64,000 nt of DNA from Heracleum sosnowskyi. Taxonomy: Eukaryota > Streptophyta > Magnoliopsida > Apiales > Apiaceae. A program made the position numbers and the translations under genes. The DNA lies in NCBI GenBank assembly GCA_030848705.1, contig CM061245.1, positions 75,875,564-75,939,563 of the forward strand, read 5' to 3'. Under the pieces are notes generated by a model, which searched no databases, was not told the DNA's origin, and was given only the letters and a program-made list of their open reading frames with translations. Positions 11,245-24,785 of the stretch are shown here, one piece after another. Every line of letters begins with the position of its first letter. Positions within the stretch are counted from its first letter, which is position 1.

Positions 11245-13608
11245 TCAACATTGTATGAGTTTTGCAAAGATAAAGGAATTTCTCAACAATTCTCAGCTCC
11301 TAGAACACCTCAACAAAATGGAGTAGTTGAGAGAAAGAATAGAACTCTCATTGAAGCTGCAAGGACAATGTTATTGGATGCAAAGCTACCTACTAGCTTT
11401 TGGGTTGATGCTGTTAACACAACATGCTATGTGCAAAATAGAACATTGATCAATAAGAAGTCTGGCAAAACTCCTTACTCATTAATGACTGGAAAAAGAG
11501 CATCCTTCAAGCATCTGCATGTTTTTGGAAGCAAGTGTTTTGTGATGAAAGATACCTCTGAGCATGTTGGAAAATTTGATGCAAAGGCATTTGAAGGTAT
11601 CTTTATTGGATACTCTCTGGAAAGGAAAGCATACAGAGTGTTTGTACCTGAGCAACACAAAGTCATGGAAAGCATGGATGTTACCTTTGATGACAAGAAA
11701 ACTCCTGGACTTAAAACAAGTGATCAAGACAGTGTGCCATTAAGATTTGAGAATCAAGGTTATCTTGAGGATTCTGAAAGTGAAGATGAACCATCTGTTC
11801 AAACTGTTCTAGAAAATGAAGTTCTTGAAGTTGACAATCTTCTTTAAACACCTGTGCAAGGGTTCACAGACACAGGGGGAGAAGAAGAGAATGCAACTGT
11901 CAACCAAAATGAGCTTGGAACAGATCAAGGAAATGAACAGGGGCACACAAGGAAATGGGACAGAGCCCACACTAGGGATCAAATCATTGGAGATCCTAGT
12001 GAGGGAGTTAGAACAAGAAGGGCGACTATGAATACATGTCTGTATAGCTGCTTTCTGTCACAAGAGGAACCTAAAGTAGTTGAAGAAGCTTTGAAGATTT
12101 CTGATTGGATTGTTGCCATGCAAGAAGAATTGAATCAATTTGAGAAAAACAAAGTATGGGAGCTAGTGCCACCTCCTGAAGGAAAGAATGTTATTGACAC
12201 CAAATGGGTGTTCAGAAACAAGATGGATGAAGAATGAGTGGTAATAAGAAACAAAGCAAGGCTGGTTGCCAAAGGATACTGTCAGCAAGAAGGCATTGAT
12301 TATGATGAGACATTTGCACCTGTAGCTAGACTGGAAGCTATCAGAATCTTCCTGGCTTTTGCAGCTCACTCAAATTTCAAGGTGTATCAAATGGATGTGA
12401 AAAGTGCATTTCTCAATGGTGATCTTGCTGAAGAAGTTTATGTATCTCAACCACCTGGCTTTGAAAATGAAAACTTCCCAGACTTTGTGTACAGACTGCT
12501 TAAGGCACTCTATGGACTCAAACAGGCACCAAGAGCCTGGTATGAGACTCTATCTCAATTCCTTCTTGAGCATCAATTTACCAGGGGTACAATTGACAAA
12601 ACCCTATTCTTCAAGAAGCATGGAAATGATATCATTCTTGTTCAAATCTATGTGGATGATATCATCTTTGGCTCTTCAAATGAAAAACTCTGTGAAAGGT
12701 TCTCTAAGTTGATGCAAAGCAAATATGAGATGAGTATGATGGGATAATTAACCTACTTTCTAGGTTTGCAAGTACATCAAAGGGAGGATGGCATCTTCAT
12801 AAACCAATCAAAGTATGTCAAAGATCTTTTGAAGAAATATGGTTTAGAAGACTCATCCCCTGCAAAAACTCCCATGTCCACTGCAATCAAGCTTGATGAA
12901 GACAAGAAAGGCAAAAGAGTAGACATCAAGGTTTACAGAGGCATGGTTGGATCACTACTCTATCTCACTGCTAGCAGGCCTGATATCATGTTTGCCACAT
13001 GCCTCTGTGCAAGGTTCCAGTCTGATCCCAAGGAATCTCACATGATGGCTATCAAAAGGATTTTCAAATATCTGAAAGGGACTCCTAATCTTGGGCTATG
13101 GTATCCAAAGGGAACTGGGTTCAACCTGGTTGGTTACACAGATTCTGATTATGTTGGATGCAGAATTGACAGGAAGAGCACCTCTGGAAGCTTCCAATTC
13201 TTAGGTCAAAGGTTAGTGTCATGGTTCAGTAAGAAACAATAGTCCACAGCAACATCCACAGCTGAGGCTGAATATATTGCTGCTGGAAGTTGCTGTGCTC
13301 AATTGCTTTGGATTAGAAATCAACTCATGGATTATGGTCTAGTGTTAGAACACATTCCTCTAATGTGTGATAATACTAGTGCAATATCCATAGTTGCCAA
13401 TCCTGTTAATCATTCTACTACAAAGCACGTTGAGATCAGGTACCATTTCATTAGGGAACATGCTGCAAATGGTACCATAGAAGTCTCTTATGTTCCAACT
13501 GAGAAACAATTAGCTGACATATTTACTAAACCTCTGAATGAAGCTGTCTTCAACAGACTTGTGAGTGAAATTGGAATGCTCAATCCTTCATTTAGTTGTT
13601 CTAAGTAA

Positions 13609-14321
13609 GTATGCTAGTTTAATGTTGCAGCAGTAAATTTTCAGTGTATATAAATGCTCTATTTATTTGGAGTGAAAATTAGCTGAGATATGATCTATAA
13701 ATATTTCAGTATTTTACTACATATTTTTCAAAATCATATTTGGTTGTGGAGTTGTGAGCTTTTGAGACATCTCGATATAGATGATTTTGAGAGTTCACGA
13801 CATAGTACAAATCAAACAGACTTATATCGCAAACTGTTAAAATTGTGAGACTTTGCGATATAGTTCATTTCATGAGTTTGCGATATAGTTCATTTTAATG
13901 ACTTTGCGACTTAGAATAACTATATCGACAAGTCTCCATATTTGACAGAATTTTGATTTAAATTTACTTTATTTCAATTTTTGATTTAAGTCTGACAAAA
14001 TCTTAAAATTTCAAAAAGAGAGTTTTAGACAGGGTATTTTCACTATATCGCAAAGTCATCCAAATTCTGATATCCTCAAGACTTTGCGACATAGTTCAAT
14101 TCAGGACTCTGCGATATACTTTGCAAGGACTTTGCGGTACAGGCCATTTTGAGACTTCACGACATACAATTAGTCTGTACACATTCATAACTCTATATCG
14201 CAGTGTCTCTATCATATAAATACTTTCTGTCGACCGTTCACAACTTTTCATCTTGTCTATTGCTCTCAATTTCTAAAACCTAAACTCTTCTCTCTCTTCT
14301 TCAATCTCAATCTCAATTTCA
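13609..14321 (+). promoter_or_regulatory. E1 pol-to-third-ORF spacer with promoter-like end
   Basis: A 713-base non-coding spacer; the E3 counterpart (46997-47709) is the same length. It carries about ten variants of the GACTTTGCGAYATAG motif, the reverse complement of the LTR array. It ends with a TATA-like ATATAAATA (14213-14222), then a CT-rich leader and ATG 14322. This looks like an internal Pol II promoter for the third ORF. That role is inference; a subgenomic RNA made by splicing is the alternative. Confidence 0.5.
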
Positions 14322-17300
14322 ATGGCACCCAAATCTCAAACAGCTTCCTCTTCAAACCCTTTAACCATTCCCAAAGAAACAAATCTTCTCACCATTCCCT
14401 CTGAGGCTGAGGCTAACCCAAATCGTAGACTTCATGACCTTCATTCTGTATGCTGATGAGATAGATACTAGAAAGCTCAATAAGAAGTTCGTGAGAAGGG
14501 AGTGGTCATTTCTGTTTGACGCACTCCAGAAGGTGTTTCTATGCAGGAAGACAGGATGGGACCATATCAGTCACATTGCTGTGAAGCTAGCCTACTCCCT
14601 GGCCAACAACCAGGAGATCAATGTGGGAGCCATAATTATCAAAGAATTGGCTCAGAGGCTAGGCAGGACCGTTCGTGGTAGAGGTAATGACATCTTTTAC
14701 CCTCATTTCCTTCAAGTTATTTTAAATTATCTTGATGCAAATATCCATGAATTGGAGGGTATAGATGAAACTAAAATGGCTTATTCCAAGTCCATGTCCA
14801 AAGTTCTATTTGGCTCATTGGACACAAGGAATCAAGTGGATGTGATTCTAAGTGTGACCAAGTATATGCAGGACACATTTGAGTCTTATCCACTTGATAA
14901 GCCCATATACCATGCACTTTCCTGGACAGGGGAGGCTGAGACTGAAGGAGCTACACAGTCTAACCTCAGCCTTCCCATCCCATCCAGTAACCCAATTGCA
15001 AACACCACTGTAGAAGCTAGGCAGCCAAGTGCATCAATCTCTCAAAAGGTTGGTGTTACTAAAAAGAAGACCAAGAAGAGAGCCCTAGAAGTGATAAATG
15101 AATCTGTAGAAATAGAAAGTGAGACTCCTGAGTCACCTCTCACCAGACAAAAGAAGAAGTCAAAACCAATACCTACCACTGAATCCTCCCAACAGGATTC
15201 AGATGTGGAAAAAGGGGTACACCTGCTACTGTCTATGGCCTCTCAACAGGTCATTGGAATTGAAAAGAGCAGCCTCCCCACTGCAACCTGTACAGAGTCT
15301 GCACAGGGTCAAGAACTCACTCTTGACCCTAGGAGAAATAAGGATGATCATACACAGAGTGGAGAGCACATCACTATTGAAACTCCTCCTATTTCTCAGG
15401 GGGAGTTGCCACAATCCAATCTACACCACACTTCTCTTCCAGAATCTACATCTAACATTTCTTCTCAACAGATTAGTCATTCACATGACTTTTCTGAAAT
15501 TGATCAATCACAATCCAATACTGTGATTGAGCCAAACTCAAGTGACATGGTGCATGACACTGTGCTCACCACCCAGGAACCACATCCAGTTGGTCAGGGA
15601 ATGCATGCTGGGGCATATCCTAATGACACCAACACAAACATGGAGGATTCACCAGTTTTTACTGGAGACTCTATGCCAAATTCTCCCATCCTCAGAGATG
15701 TGGAACTGTCTTCACAGACAAATAGGGCTGATGTTGTAACACATCCCATTTCAATGGAGACAACATCAGACTCTACAGCCATTCCAAGGCTGGAGGAGAC
15801 TCAAAAACTCACATCTCATGAAGTGCCTAGCACTAGCTCTCACTTGGCTCATGCCACTATGTCAGAATGGCTGAAGCCTGTGCAACATGACAGGCCTTCA
15901 GGATCATCAACTGTGCCTTCCCCAATGACAGAAGAAGCTATTCAAGATCTCCATGTGGCACAGATTGATGAGTTCTCAAAAATAGCTCAACACCTCCTCA
16001 CCTTCAACTTGCCAAATGCTGATTATGAAGCTATTCTACTTTGCCACAAGGAGGATGTTGCAGCACAGCAGGAGAAGATAGTGGATGCAGCTGAACCAGA
16101 GGGAAATGTGGATGCCTGGTTGGATTCTAAGAGATCTATCAAACTCAAGGAGGCCCTAGCTTTTCTGAGAGAGAATTATCTCACCTCTCTGGGCTCCAAT
16201 GCAAAGGATCTCTCTCCTGCTGCAGTTTATGATGCTATAAATGATGTCTACAAGAATCAGCGAAAGGCTCTGCACTATCTTGGGAAAGGGCTTCAATCAG
16301 AGATTTATTCTATCCAGGAGGAGACAAAAAGATCCCTCACTCAGCTAAGAAACTCATATCTCTCTGATTTTCCCAAGGTGGATGGCATCCTCAAAGAAAT
16401 CCAGAAAACAAATTCTAATGTCAACAGGATGGATATCTCTCTAGCCATGGTCATTGACAACATCAAGAAACTGGCTACTACATTGGAAAATCAAGTCAAG
16501 GCCAACATCAACTCTAATGCCATGCTGAATGTTATTTGGAAGAATCAATATGGTGACAAATTGGTAGATGAGATTCTTATGTCAAACATCTCCAAATTTG
16601 ATTTTGCCAAGCTCAAAGATCAATCTCTCAATTCTTTCAAGTCTCAACAGCTATTCTCCAAGGTGGATGGTCTAGAAAGAGAAGTGGCCTCTCTGAAAGA
16701 TGAAAACAGGATGCTTGCTCAATCCTTAGACCAGCTCAATGCCAAGCTGGATGACCAAGGCAACAACACCTCCAATATCTTGCTGGTACAACAACAAATG
16801 ATGACTTCCATGATGAGACACATGAACCTGCCTATCCCCGGGGAAGCTCAAGACATCTTGTCTGATTCCAAGCCTAAGGGGGAGAAAGTAAAGGAGATCA
16901 GTCTGAAAAAGAAAGGGGGAGTACCTGCCAAGCAACAGAAGCTTAAGGGCAAAATTTCTGAAGAAACAATCAAACCAATAATCCTACCCCCTGTAGAGGT
17001 CATAAGTGCACAAGGTCAGAAAAGCACAGTCACAACCACCTACTATCCATCCACGATGCCCAAAGACACTTCATCTACTCAACCTGCTCAACCTACTCCT
17101 AATGCTCAACCTGTCAAAGCTACAATTATCACAGAGGCCAAGCTACAGGAAGTTGCCAGTTCTCACATCTATCATGATGAGGCCTTCCTGGAGTTTCTGA
17201 AAGCCATCTACAGAAATGCTCATGAAGATGTAAGAGACTACATAGAGAAGCTCAAGGAAAGCATCAAGTACTTCACAGTTGCAGTAAAGAAAATCATGGA

Positions 17301-18924
17301 TGTTCATCTAAGAGAGGTTATCATGGTGTGTAAGGACAATTGCTTGTGGCATCTATCATTTCAAACTCTAGAGAGACTGAGATTTACTGAGCTGTCAATC
17401 ATTCTGGAGTTGATTGAAAAGCATGGAGTGAACAATGAAAGTCTATACAATGACTTGAAGATAGATCAAAATCAAAGATTGCCTGAGGTTATCTCCAAGC
17501 CAAGGACAATTATCTACCAAAGTCTATCTCAAGATAACAGCATTGACCAACTTTTCATTCCCTCAGACCTGAAAATGAAAAACAATGCAAAGATCAACCA
17601 GGTGCTGCAGATGCTGAGATCTAAGAAAGGAGTTAGGACAGTTGAGGAACTAGAAATGATTCACACTCTACAATCTTTTCTGATTCATGGAGTCATTCCT
17701 GAATCTGTCAAAGAAAAGAGCAAGAAGAAGGATGGTGAGGATGATGATGAGGAGAAAACCTACAGAAGGAGATCTCATTCTAGGAGTGATAAGGATGGAC
17801 CAAGTGAAAGTAGCAGGAGCAAATCCTCAAAGAAGACAAAAGGTGCTGATGATGACAAGAGGGATTCAAAGGGGACAAAGGAAACAACCAAGAGAACAAG
17901 AAGTGGAATTCAGCAAGTCAAGGACATTACTAGCAGTACTTTAACCACAACACAAGACTCTAAGTCTAGGGTGGGTACTGTTAGTAATGATCCTCCAAAA
18001 TCATTATCTAAGACTTCTGAACCTGAATTGCCACAGAAGAAAGAAGGAGCCACAAAAAAAATATCAAAAAGACACTTCCACAAAGTCACAGCTAGTGGAG
18101 TGTTACAGTGGATGAAGGGAAAAGGAATGAAGCTACTTTCAAGTGATGTGGCACTGAAGACTGATTCTCCTTGTTCCAGAAAGGTATCTCTTGTGAAGCA
18201 TTTGAAGATCAAGAGTGTACCCAGAAGGATAAGGATAACAAAGAAGACTGGAAAACTCACAAATGTTATTGGCATCAATGTGCTTCCACTAGATGAGGAC
18301 TATGATGAAGATGCCCTAGCATTTTTGAGGGCTCAAAGGATCTTTAAAGTCAAAGTGAAGTTGGATCATCTAGAGATCAAATACACTGATGGAAGAGAAA
18401 GGATAATGAAGCAAGGAGGCTGGCAATATTTCTATATGCATGAGCTTGAAATGATAAATGCCTTACTGAATTTTGAAGAAAAAGAAGAAAGGACATGGAA
18501 GATAGATATTGCCAGGTTCTTGAAAATGCATGCTGATTATGAAGAAAACCTGAGAAAGGAAAATGAAGAGAAGATAATTCAGAAAGAGAAAGAAATGGCT
18601 GAAATGGAGGAAAGAGCAAAGGAGCTGAGAAAGAAAGGGCTTTGCAGGGTAAAACAAAATCCTTATGTTGTGGAATACAAAAATTCTTATGGAGGCATGA
18701 GCAAGATAAAGATGAAGTTTCTGGATTGATATGTTGAAAGTGCTCTTAAAGCTGCAATTGATGATCTAAAAGACTCCCCTCTCATTGAAGAACTGATTGC
18801 AAGAGAAGAACTTCAAGAAGCCATCATAGACATGAAAAGAAGAGAAGAGATAAGGAAAAAGAAGATTTATGATGATTTTCAAGAGAAGCAATTGGAAGCT
18901 GAAGCTGCTGAGCAACAAAGATAG
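14322..18924 (+). pseudogene. E1 third (env-position) ORF, frameshifted by deletion
   Basis: The start ATG 14322 encodes about 33 residues that match the E3 protein. Then a deletion of about 260 bases between two CAA triplets (junction near 14420) shifts the frame. An open frame resumes at 14434 for 1431 codons to a premature TGA at 18727-18729, and homology continues to TAG 18922-18924. The protein has a long Ser/Thr/Pro-rich middle, a coiled coil, a Lys/Arg/Ser/Asp-rich stretch and a charged C-terminal helix. The position after pol matches the env-like ORF of SIRE-type copia elements, but I see no signal peptide or membrane segment. The function is unknown. Confidence 0.75.
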
Positions 18925-19066
18925 TCTGTAAGCTTTCAAATTTTTCTATGTAATCAAAGTCCTGATCTCAATGTACATAAATTGTCCTCTCTGTTACTTA
19001 ATTTCCTTCTATGTAAGTTAGGCTTGTTATCAGACATGAAATTGTGCCTAAGGATCTTACTCACAA

Positions 19067-19078
19067 TTTGGGGGAGAT
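19067..19078 (+). other. E1 polypurine tract
   Basis: TTTGGGGGAGAT immediately before the 3' LTR, the expected plus-strand primer site. Confidence 0.85.
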
Positions 19079-20360
19079 TGTTAGGCTCAAGACATGTCTG
19101 AATACCACTATTAACAAGCCTACACTATGTGACTATGTCACATTACATGACCTAGTGAGTTCTATCACTGGGATATAGTATAGGTCTCTATATGTACTTG
19201 TCTTGTTCTCATGAACTTTAGCTTGATCATGTATGCTCAAAGTTATAATGAGCTTAGCAAAGTTTCTTGCATCTAGATTGTATATAGGCCATTGAATAAT
19301 TGTCCTGGTAGAAGTTCAGAAGTGTTCATGCAGCAGGATAGAAATGAATAAGGCCATGAAGAAATAAGTTGCAGAAATTTGTCTAAGGCATTATATAGCA
19401 AAGTCAGAAGAAAGCTATGTCGTGAAGTCACCAATATCTATGTCGTGAAGTGCTACATCGCATAGTCCATTTTGTACTATGTCGAGACGTCCACAAGACA
19501 CATGTCGTGAAGTGTTGAAGTCAGCAAAGTCAAAGAAGCCTAGATCGTGAAGTCCTCAGAAGACTTATGTCGCATAGTCGTCAAATGACTTATGTCGCAT
19601 AGTCATCAAATGACCTATGTCGCATAGTCGTCAAAAGACTTATGTCGCATAGTCGTCAAATGACCCATGTCGCATAGTCATCTTATGGCCTATGTCGCAA
19701 AGTCTTCAAAGGCTATATCGCGTAGTCCTCACAAGGGAGATCGCGAAGTCAGGAATGAAGTGGAGTTCACGATATCAATACTTAGCCGTTTATAACAAGA
19801 CAAATCAAGGTACAGAACTAAGAATCAAAAGAGACAAATACTGAAGCATTTGTTCTGGCAAGGTGGTCCAAAGAACAGATGGCAAATCTACATCTAAACT
19901 TGGAGAGAAAGATAAGAGACAAGCAGCTACAGAAACGGGAAAGATTCTGAAAAGCAGGTGGTCCTTCCTGACACAGTGAACTTCAGAAGGGGTAGCTGTG
20001 TAATATTGTGTGTACCTAGTTTGTATAGGAAAACATATATATTGTGCACACACCACTGCAAGTTGTAAGAGAGACACACATAGTTTTTATCTCAAGCTCT
20101 TTTCTCTGTAAGCAAGCAAGTACAAACTGTTCTTGTTTAGAAGCCAGAAATTCGATTGTGAATTTCTTGGAAAGCTGTAGTATTTAATTTGCTTATACAA
20201 AGTAGATTAAAGTGATTGTGCGTGTTGTTTACTTTCTGCATATTACATAGCGTAATCATATACAGTTTACATTTAGTTTTCAAGAAAGCAAAAATTCATC
20301 AAACTATCCATTCACCCCCCCCCCCTCTGTCTAGTTTCTAGGTGATATTCATTCCTAACA
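19079..20360 (+). repeat. E1 3' LTR
   Basis: Matches the 5' LTR except for about 14 substitutions, a 25-base deletion near 19983 and a longer C run. It ends CCTAACA and is followed by the AGTGT duplication at 20361-20365. Confidence 0.92.
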
Positions 20361-20362
20361 AG

Positions 20363-21356
20363 TGTTATTCCCAGTTAAACACTTACAGAATTGTAGAAGG
20401 AGGGGGGGGGGGGGGGTTGAATACAATTCTTGATTTTTGCAACTTATCAGCAATTTAAAATTCAAGGACAGAAAAACTAAATTGCAAGATAAATAAAAAG
20501 ACACATAACTTAAAAATTTCAGATGGATTGTTTGTGATCCATCTGAGATATATATTGAATAAATGATATGTGATATTTGTTTACAAATACACAACTGTTG
20601 TTACAGTTCTTTGCTTCTAAAAATTCTAGAGAGAAAACCTAAGCAAAGACAATGTAAACTGTTTTCTTACTTTTTTTTACAAAGAACTGCTACACTTGGT
20701 TATAAAAAAACCCAAGTTTACAAGCCATACTACAGAAAAAAAACTATGTCTATTTTCTAGGTCTAGTATGATTGCTGCTTCATTCCAGATACATGTGACT
20801 GAGATGTTGTACTCTTGACAAATTAGCTTGATTGTACATCTTCTATGTTTGCATGGAAATGTAATGTTTCTTTTTCTTCGAGGTTCACCAGTGTTTGGCT
20901 TCCATATTCTTTTTGTTTACTCTATCAACCCATGTGCTTCCACCAGTGTCAAGTCACCATCAACCTGTAATCTTGAGCTTCATCCGTTGGTAGTGTTCTT
21001 GACTATCCGTGGATGACCATCCATGGATGAGTGAAGAGTTGATCATCCGTGGATAACATTAAGTCTTCATCCGTTGTCAATCATTTTCACTTAAACAGAA
21101 TTACATAGCACAACCTATTTACAATTAGCTATCCTATCATGCTTATCTACTGAAAGTTAACATGACTTAGTACTTAATACTTTTAATCCCTAGACTAGAG
21201 TAAAATTAAATATGTTACATGATTACTTATCCGTGGATAAGCTTCCCACCAACGGATACTACTGAAGGTATGCCATCTGTTGTTAGTTACAAAAATGACT
21301 TATACAGAAATGTATTATGTGTTAAGTTATCATCAAGAACATCATATTTCCTAACA
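20363..21356 (-). repeat. E2 3' LTR (left copy)
   Basis: 994 bases, matching 29684-30688. Contains a long G run near 20402 and several CCGTGGATGA/ATCCGTTG minisatellite-like units around 20985-21080 and 21230-21285. The element-side end has CA at 21355-21356 on the plus strand, followed by a purine tract read on the minus strand (21357-21370). Confidence 0.85.
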
Positions 21357-21540
21357 ATCTTCCCCAATTTATGCCTGATAGAATTACAGACATAAATTAA
21401 AGGTCTTGATGATAACAAAACACACTTTGAGAATATTGCAATAAAAGAACACTACTGTATTAAGTTATAATAATTGCAAAGTTTGAGATAAAAAAGTTAC
21501 AAGGTAGAATTTCAGGTGTGCTCCTCTAGCCTGAGCAGAT

Positions 21541-22211
21541 TTAGTCCTTTTTCTTTTCCCTGGGAGGTTGGATCTTCGTTCTTCCTTCCTTAGCATAGTT
21601 GGCTTCTATTTGCTCTTGAAGTTTTCTATAGAAAGCATCTTCTTCAGCAATCTTTGGATCTAACTTAGCTTGCAACCATCTAAGATACCTTGTGCTGGCC
21701 TTAGATAGTTGATCTTCAATCCTGAAGAATCTTCTACATCCCTCTTTATCTCTGAATTCCATCATCCAATAAGGTTGGAGATGGATTCTTTGTCCATTGA
21801 AAGGGATCTTCATCTTCTTAGGCAGACTTTCTAAAGAATTCCAACTATCCCTGATTTCTTCAATCTCCTTCAACACTTCACCTCTTGCAACCTCAGAAAA
21901 TCCCCTTGTGTTCTTGAAGCTTAAGAAAATCTTCACCAAGGTGGAATATCCTTCATTCAGTACTTGTTGTAAGGGCAATGATCTCACACTCCCTCCCTTG
22001 TAGACAAAAGTTAGTCTTTCAGGCAGAACTTTGTACTTATTTGTGCCTCTTACTTCACTAACTTCATATAGGTAGAGATCCATGGATGAATACTCATGTA
22101 TGTCTGCAATGTATACATACTCAGCCTTGTCTTCAATAGGCTTGGAAACTTGAGGTACCACATTCAGTTTGATAGGTCCGTGTTGAGCTTTTTTCTTTGG
22201 TTCCCTTTTCT
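21541..22211 (-). pseudogene. E2 3' ORF, C-terminal part
   Basis: A minus-strand open frame of about 223 codons ending just upstream of the E2 purine tract. It is rich in Lys, Glu and Arg, with a basic N-terminal stretch and a helical, possibly coiled-coil C-terminus. The 5' part is cut off at 22211 by the LTR-like block that starts at 22212, so the apparent start is an artefact. Its position corresponds to the third ORF of SIRE-like elements. I have no functional match. Confidence 0.55.
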
Positions 22212-24785
22212 TGTGACGCCCTCCCAATCTGGGGTCATGATTGGGGAGTCACTACAACCTCTATACATATAATCCTGTAAATAATAAAATATACATGCAG
22301 ACACGACCTCAACTCTACCCTGGATCTTTAACAGGTAGTGGTATGAAACAAGCAAACAACTATCTAACTTATATTATTATTACAAACCAAGAATCTCAAA
22401 AGTTATTACAACTATGTCCCAAAAGTACTACATCTCCTTTGACAAAACATCTAATATAATGGTCAACACCTACCTGAGCTGGCATCTCAAGTATAACCAT
22501 ATAAGAAGACTTCTTAGCTGTATGTAATGTGCGTACCATCTTCTCGTTTTACTGTAAATGGGTTAGAACAAGAAAAGAATGAGCCAAATGCTCAGCAAGT
22601 AATAATATGGCCAAATAGTTAACCACAGTGAAACAGTTTCCAATACAAATCTGTATCTCATAAGTATAACATAATCATATCAAGGGAATATCGAAACAAT
22701 GAACTGATTATACAATTTCAAAGGGTAAACCAATTTCCTTACAAAGTATTTATTTTCAAGAAAAGCAATAAGTGAATTGGAGATTTTTCATGACGCACCG
22801 GACAATACGGGTGATCAGCCACGCAAAGTCCCCATACCGGACATATAGTCCCTCTGGTCCTTGTATTGGGTCCCAATAGGCACACATTGGCCTTTAGACT
22901 AGTCCATCCCTAGTCCTTTCATTATAACTAAAAAGTGCTGGGTCGGCGTCACTCGGCCTCTTACGCCTCCAATCTTAGGAATCCGTGGAAACCATAAATT
23001 GGAATTCTATTATATCTAAACTTTACTCCTCTTTAAAGCATATTTATATATAAAAGAGTCTTTTGGGAATCAGATAAGTTCAATCTAATCAATCTGGATT
23101 TCTATTAGTGGGGAAAATAAAAAATACATGTCATCAGGTATGTTTTGGAAATGTACTAGGATGAGAGTTCAGGTATATTCACTTTCAGGTATAAATGGAA
23201 TGCATAAGTAGACGATCAAATTCAGATTATAGAATCATAGGTTATTAGGCTTTAATACATTGATATAATCAGGGTATAAAGGTTTAAGGAAAGAAACTAA
23301 ACAGAGTATAGTGTACAGAGCAACATGGTATATGAATAGAAATAAGGTTTACCAATGAACATGATGTGTCTTCAGAATTAAAGGTATATAAAACAAGATA
23401 GCAATTCATATATCAAAATGAAAGAATGGAATTGAAAAGTGAAAGCAAGTTAGTTTTACTTGCCTTAAGTAGCTAAAAAGGGTAATGGGAATCACTGGTT
23501 CTCCACCTTGGTCTTGCCTTTAGCTCTAAGTTCCACGTCTCTAGACTCTACAAAAGAATATATACTATTTCAGTATGATCCCTCAAAAATTCTAACCTTT
23601 ATTCTAAACTAACCAACGTTTCCTAAGCGCGCAAAAAACATAATATTTACTAGCCTACCAGAACAATTTGTTTAGACTAAAAACGAACTGGTAAAAGTAC
23701 GTACTGAAACACAGAAAATTCCTGCTGCGCAACCTTTAGTAAAACACGTATAACTTTTTACTCGTTAAACAAATCGATACAAGATTTGCGCGTGAGAAAA
23801 CTAGACTCCAACTAGAACAATTTCATCCTAGACTTACTGTCTAAAACAGGTCATAAGCAATCAGAATTAATTAAAACAGAACAAACAGTTTCTGGCAATT
23901 CAACATAGATCATCTTCCAACATAAACTTTTAAACACCACAAATTCTTATTACATAACACTTGATACAACTAATCGACAAATCCTCAACTCCTCTAGGCT
24001 GCCATAACACTCACAAATCGAAACCTTGAGGAGGAGTACTCAAATTATACACATAAAATCAATTAGCACCAAAATTCACTAACACAAGTACTATACTTCT
24101 AATCCGAGCAAAAACCCCAAACTAAATCTTCAACTTAAAATCAAATACCAAACATATATAATATGAAATTTTCGAAACTTAACACAATAACATTATGTCA
24201 TCACTAAAAACTTGAAATTAAAGATTAAACATCCAATCACAAATAAATCTCAAGTTAATTACTATGAATAGAATCGGAAATAAGTACATGCAATACAATT
24301 CCTTTACATGCAACCAAAAAATTAATTAATTATGATTATTAACACAAGAATCAGACTCAAAGGTATCATCATCGTCCCCGTCGGCTCACCGGAGTTCATT
24401 GCCGACGGCGGCATGGTTTGGAGGTGCCCAAAAATTAGGATTTCCATCACAAACCTCACCAATATCAATTTAAACAATCTATTAATCATAGAATCATCAC
24501 TAACTATGAATTTCAGAATTGAATCAAGATCAATTTACCAAAACCCCTTTGCATGCAACTGATTTGCACACTCAAACAACACCGAACCACAAATACACAC
24601 AATCGCACATGTATATATATATATACACACACACACAACAAACGACTATATTGAGAGAAAGAGAGAGATATGAAGATTTTACTGAGAGAGAAGAATAGCC
24701 GAGAGAGAACGGAGAAGAGAGAGTCGAACAGTAAAGAAGAATGGGGAAGAAAATTGGCGACAAGGGTTTTATAACCCCATGGACA
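22212..24785. mobile_element. LTR-like block A (TGTGACGCCC type)
   Basis: Starts TGTGACGCCC and ends near GGACA at 24785. It shares with block B the start, a segment around ACGGGTGATCAGCCACG and a later CACA(T/C)ATTGGCC segment, but overall divergence is high. Such starts are common in plant Ty3/gypsy LTRs. No gypsy coding region is present. It interrupts the E2 3' ORF. The right end is uncertain. Confidence 0.5.

Larger units (their letters stand above)
8889..13608 (+). pseudogene. pol: E1 pol polyprotein, interrupted by a solo LTR and four stops
   Basis: Starts at ATG 8889, twelve bases after the gag stop and in another frame. The protease comes first, but its active-site triad reads D-N-G instead of D-S-G. 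Then come the GAG-pre-integrase zinc region, integrase (I-H-M-D near residue 206, S-D-N-G-T-E-F near 275), reverse transcriptase (Y-V-D-D at 12649-12660) and RNase H (T-D-S-D near 13138). A solo LTR splits it between 9739 and 11250. Stops lie at 11845-11847, 12235-12237, 12745-12747 and 13240-13242. Apart from these breaks it stays collinear with the 1069-aa E3 pol. Confidence 0.9.
5059..20360 (+). mobile_element. E1: SIRE/Maximus-like Ty1/copia element (defective)
   Basis: A full-length element of 15.3 kb, or about 13.8 kb without the nested solo LTR. It has LTRs of 1303 and 1282 bp, a Met-tRNA type primer site, gag, pol in the order protease, integrase, RT, RNase H (copia order), a very large third ORF and a purine tract before the 3' LTR. 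The target duplication is AGTGT (5054-5058 and 20361-20365). The LTRs differ by about 14 substitutions, a 25-base deletion in the 3' copy and a C-run length change by eye, so the insertion is older than E3. The coding regions carry several premature stops and the third ORF has a frameshifting deletion, so it is dead. Confidence 0.92.

Noticed and set aside
15119..15526. Second open frame inside the E1 third ORF and its mirror in E3
   Set aside because: Overlaps the long homologous frame and only reflects its codon composition.
24332..24562. Open frame in LTR-like block A
   Set aside because: Short, no similarity seen, in non-coding LTR-like sequence.
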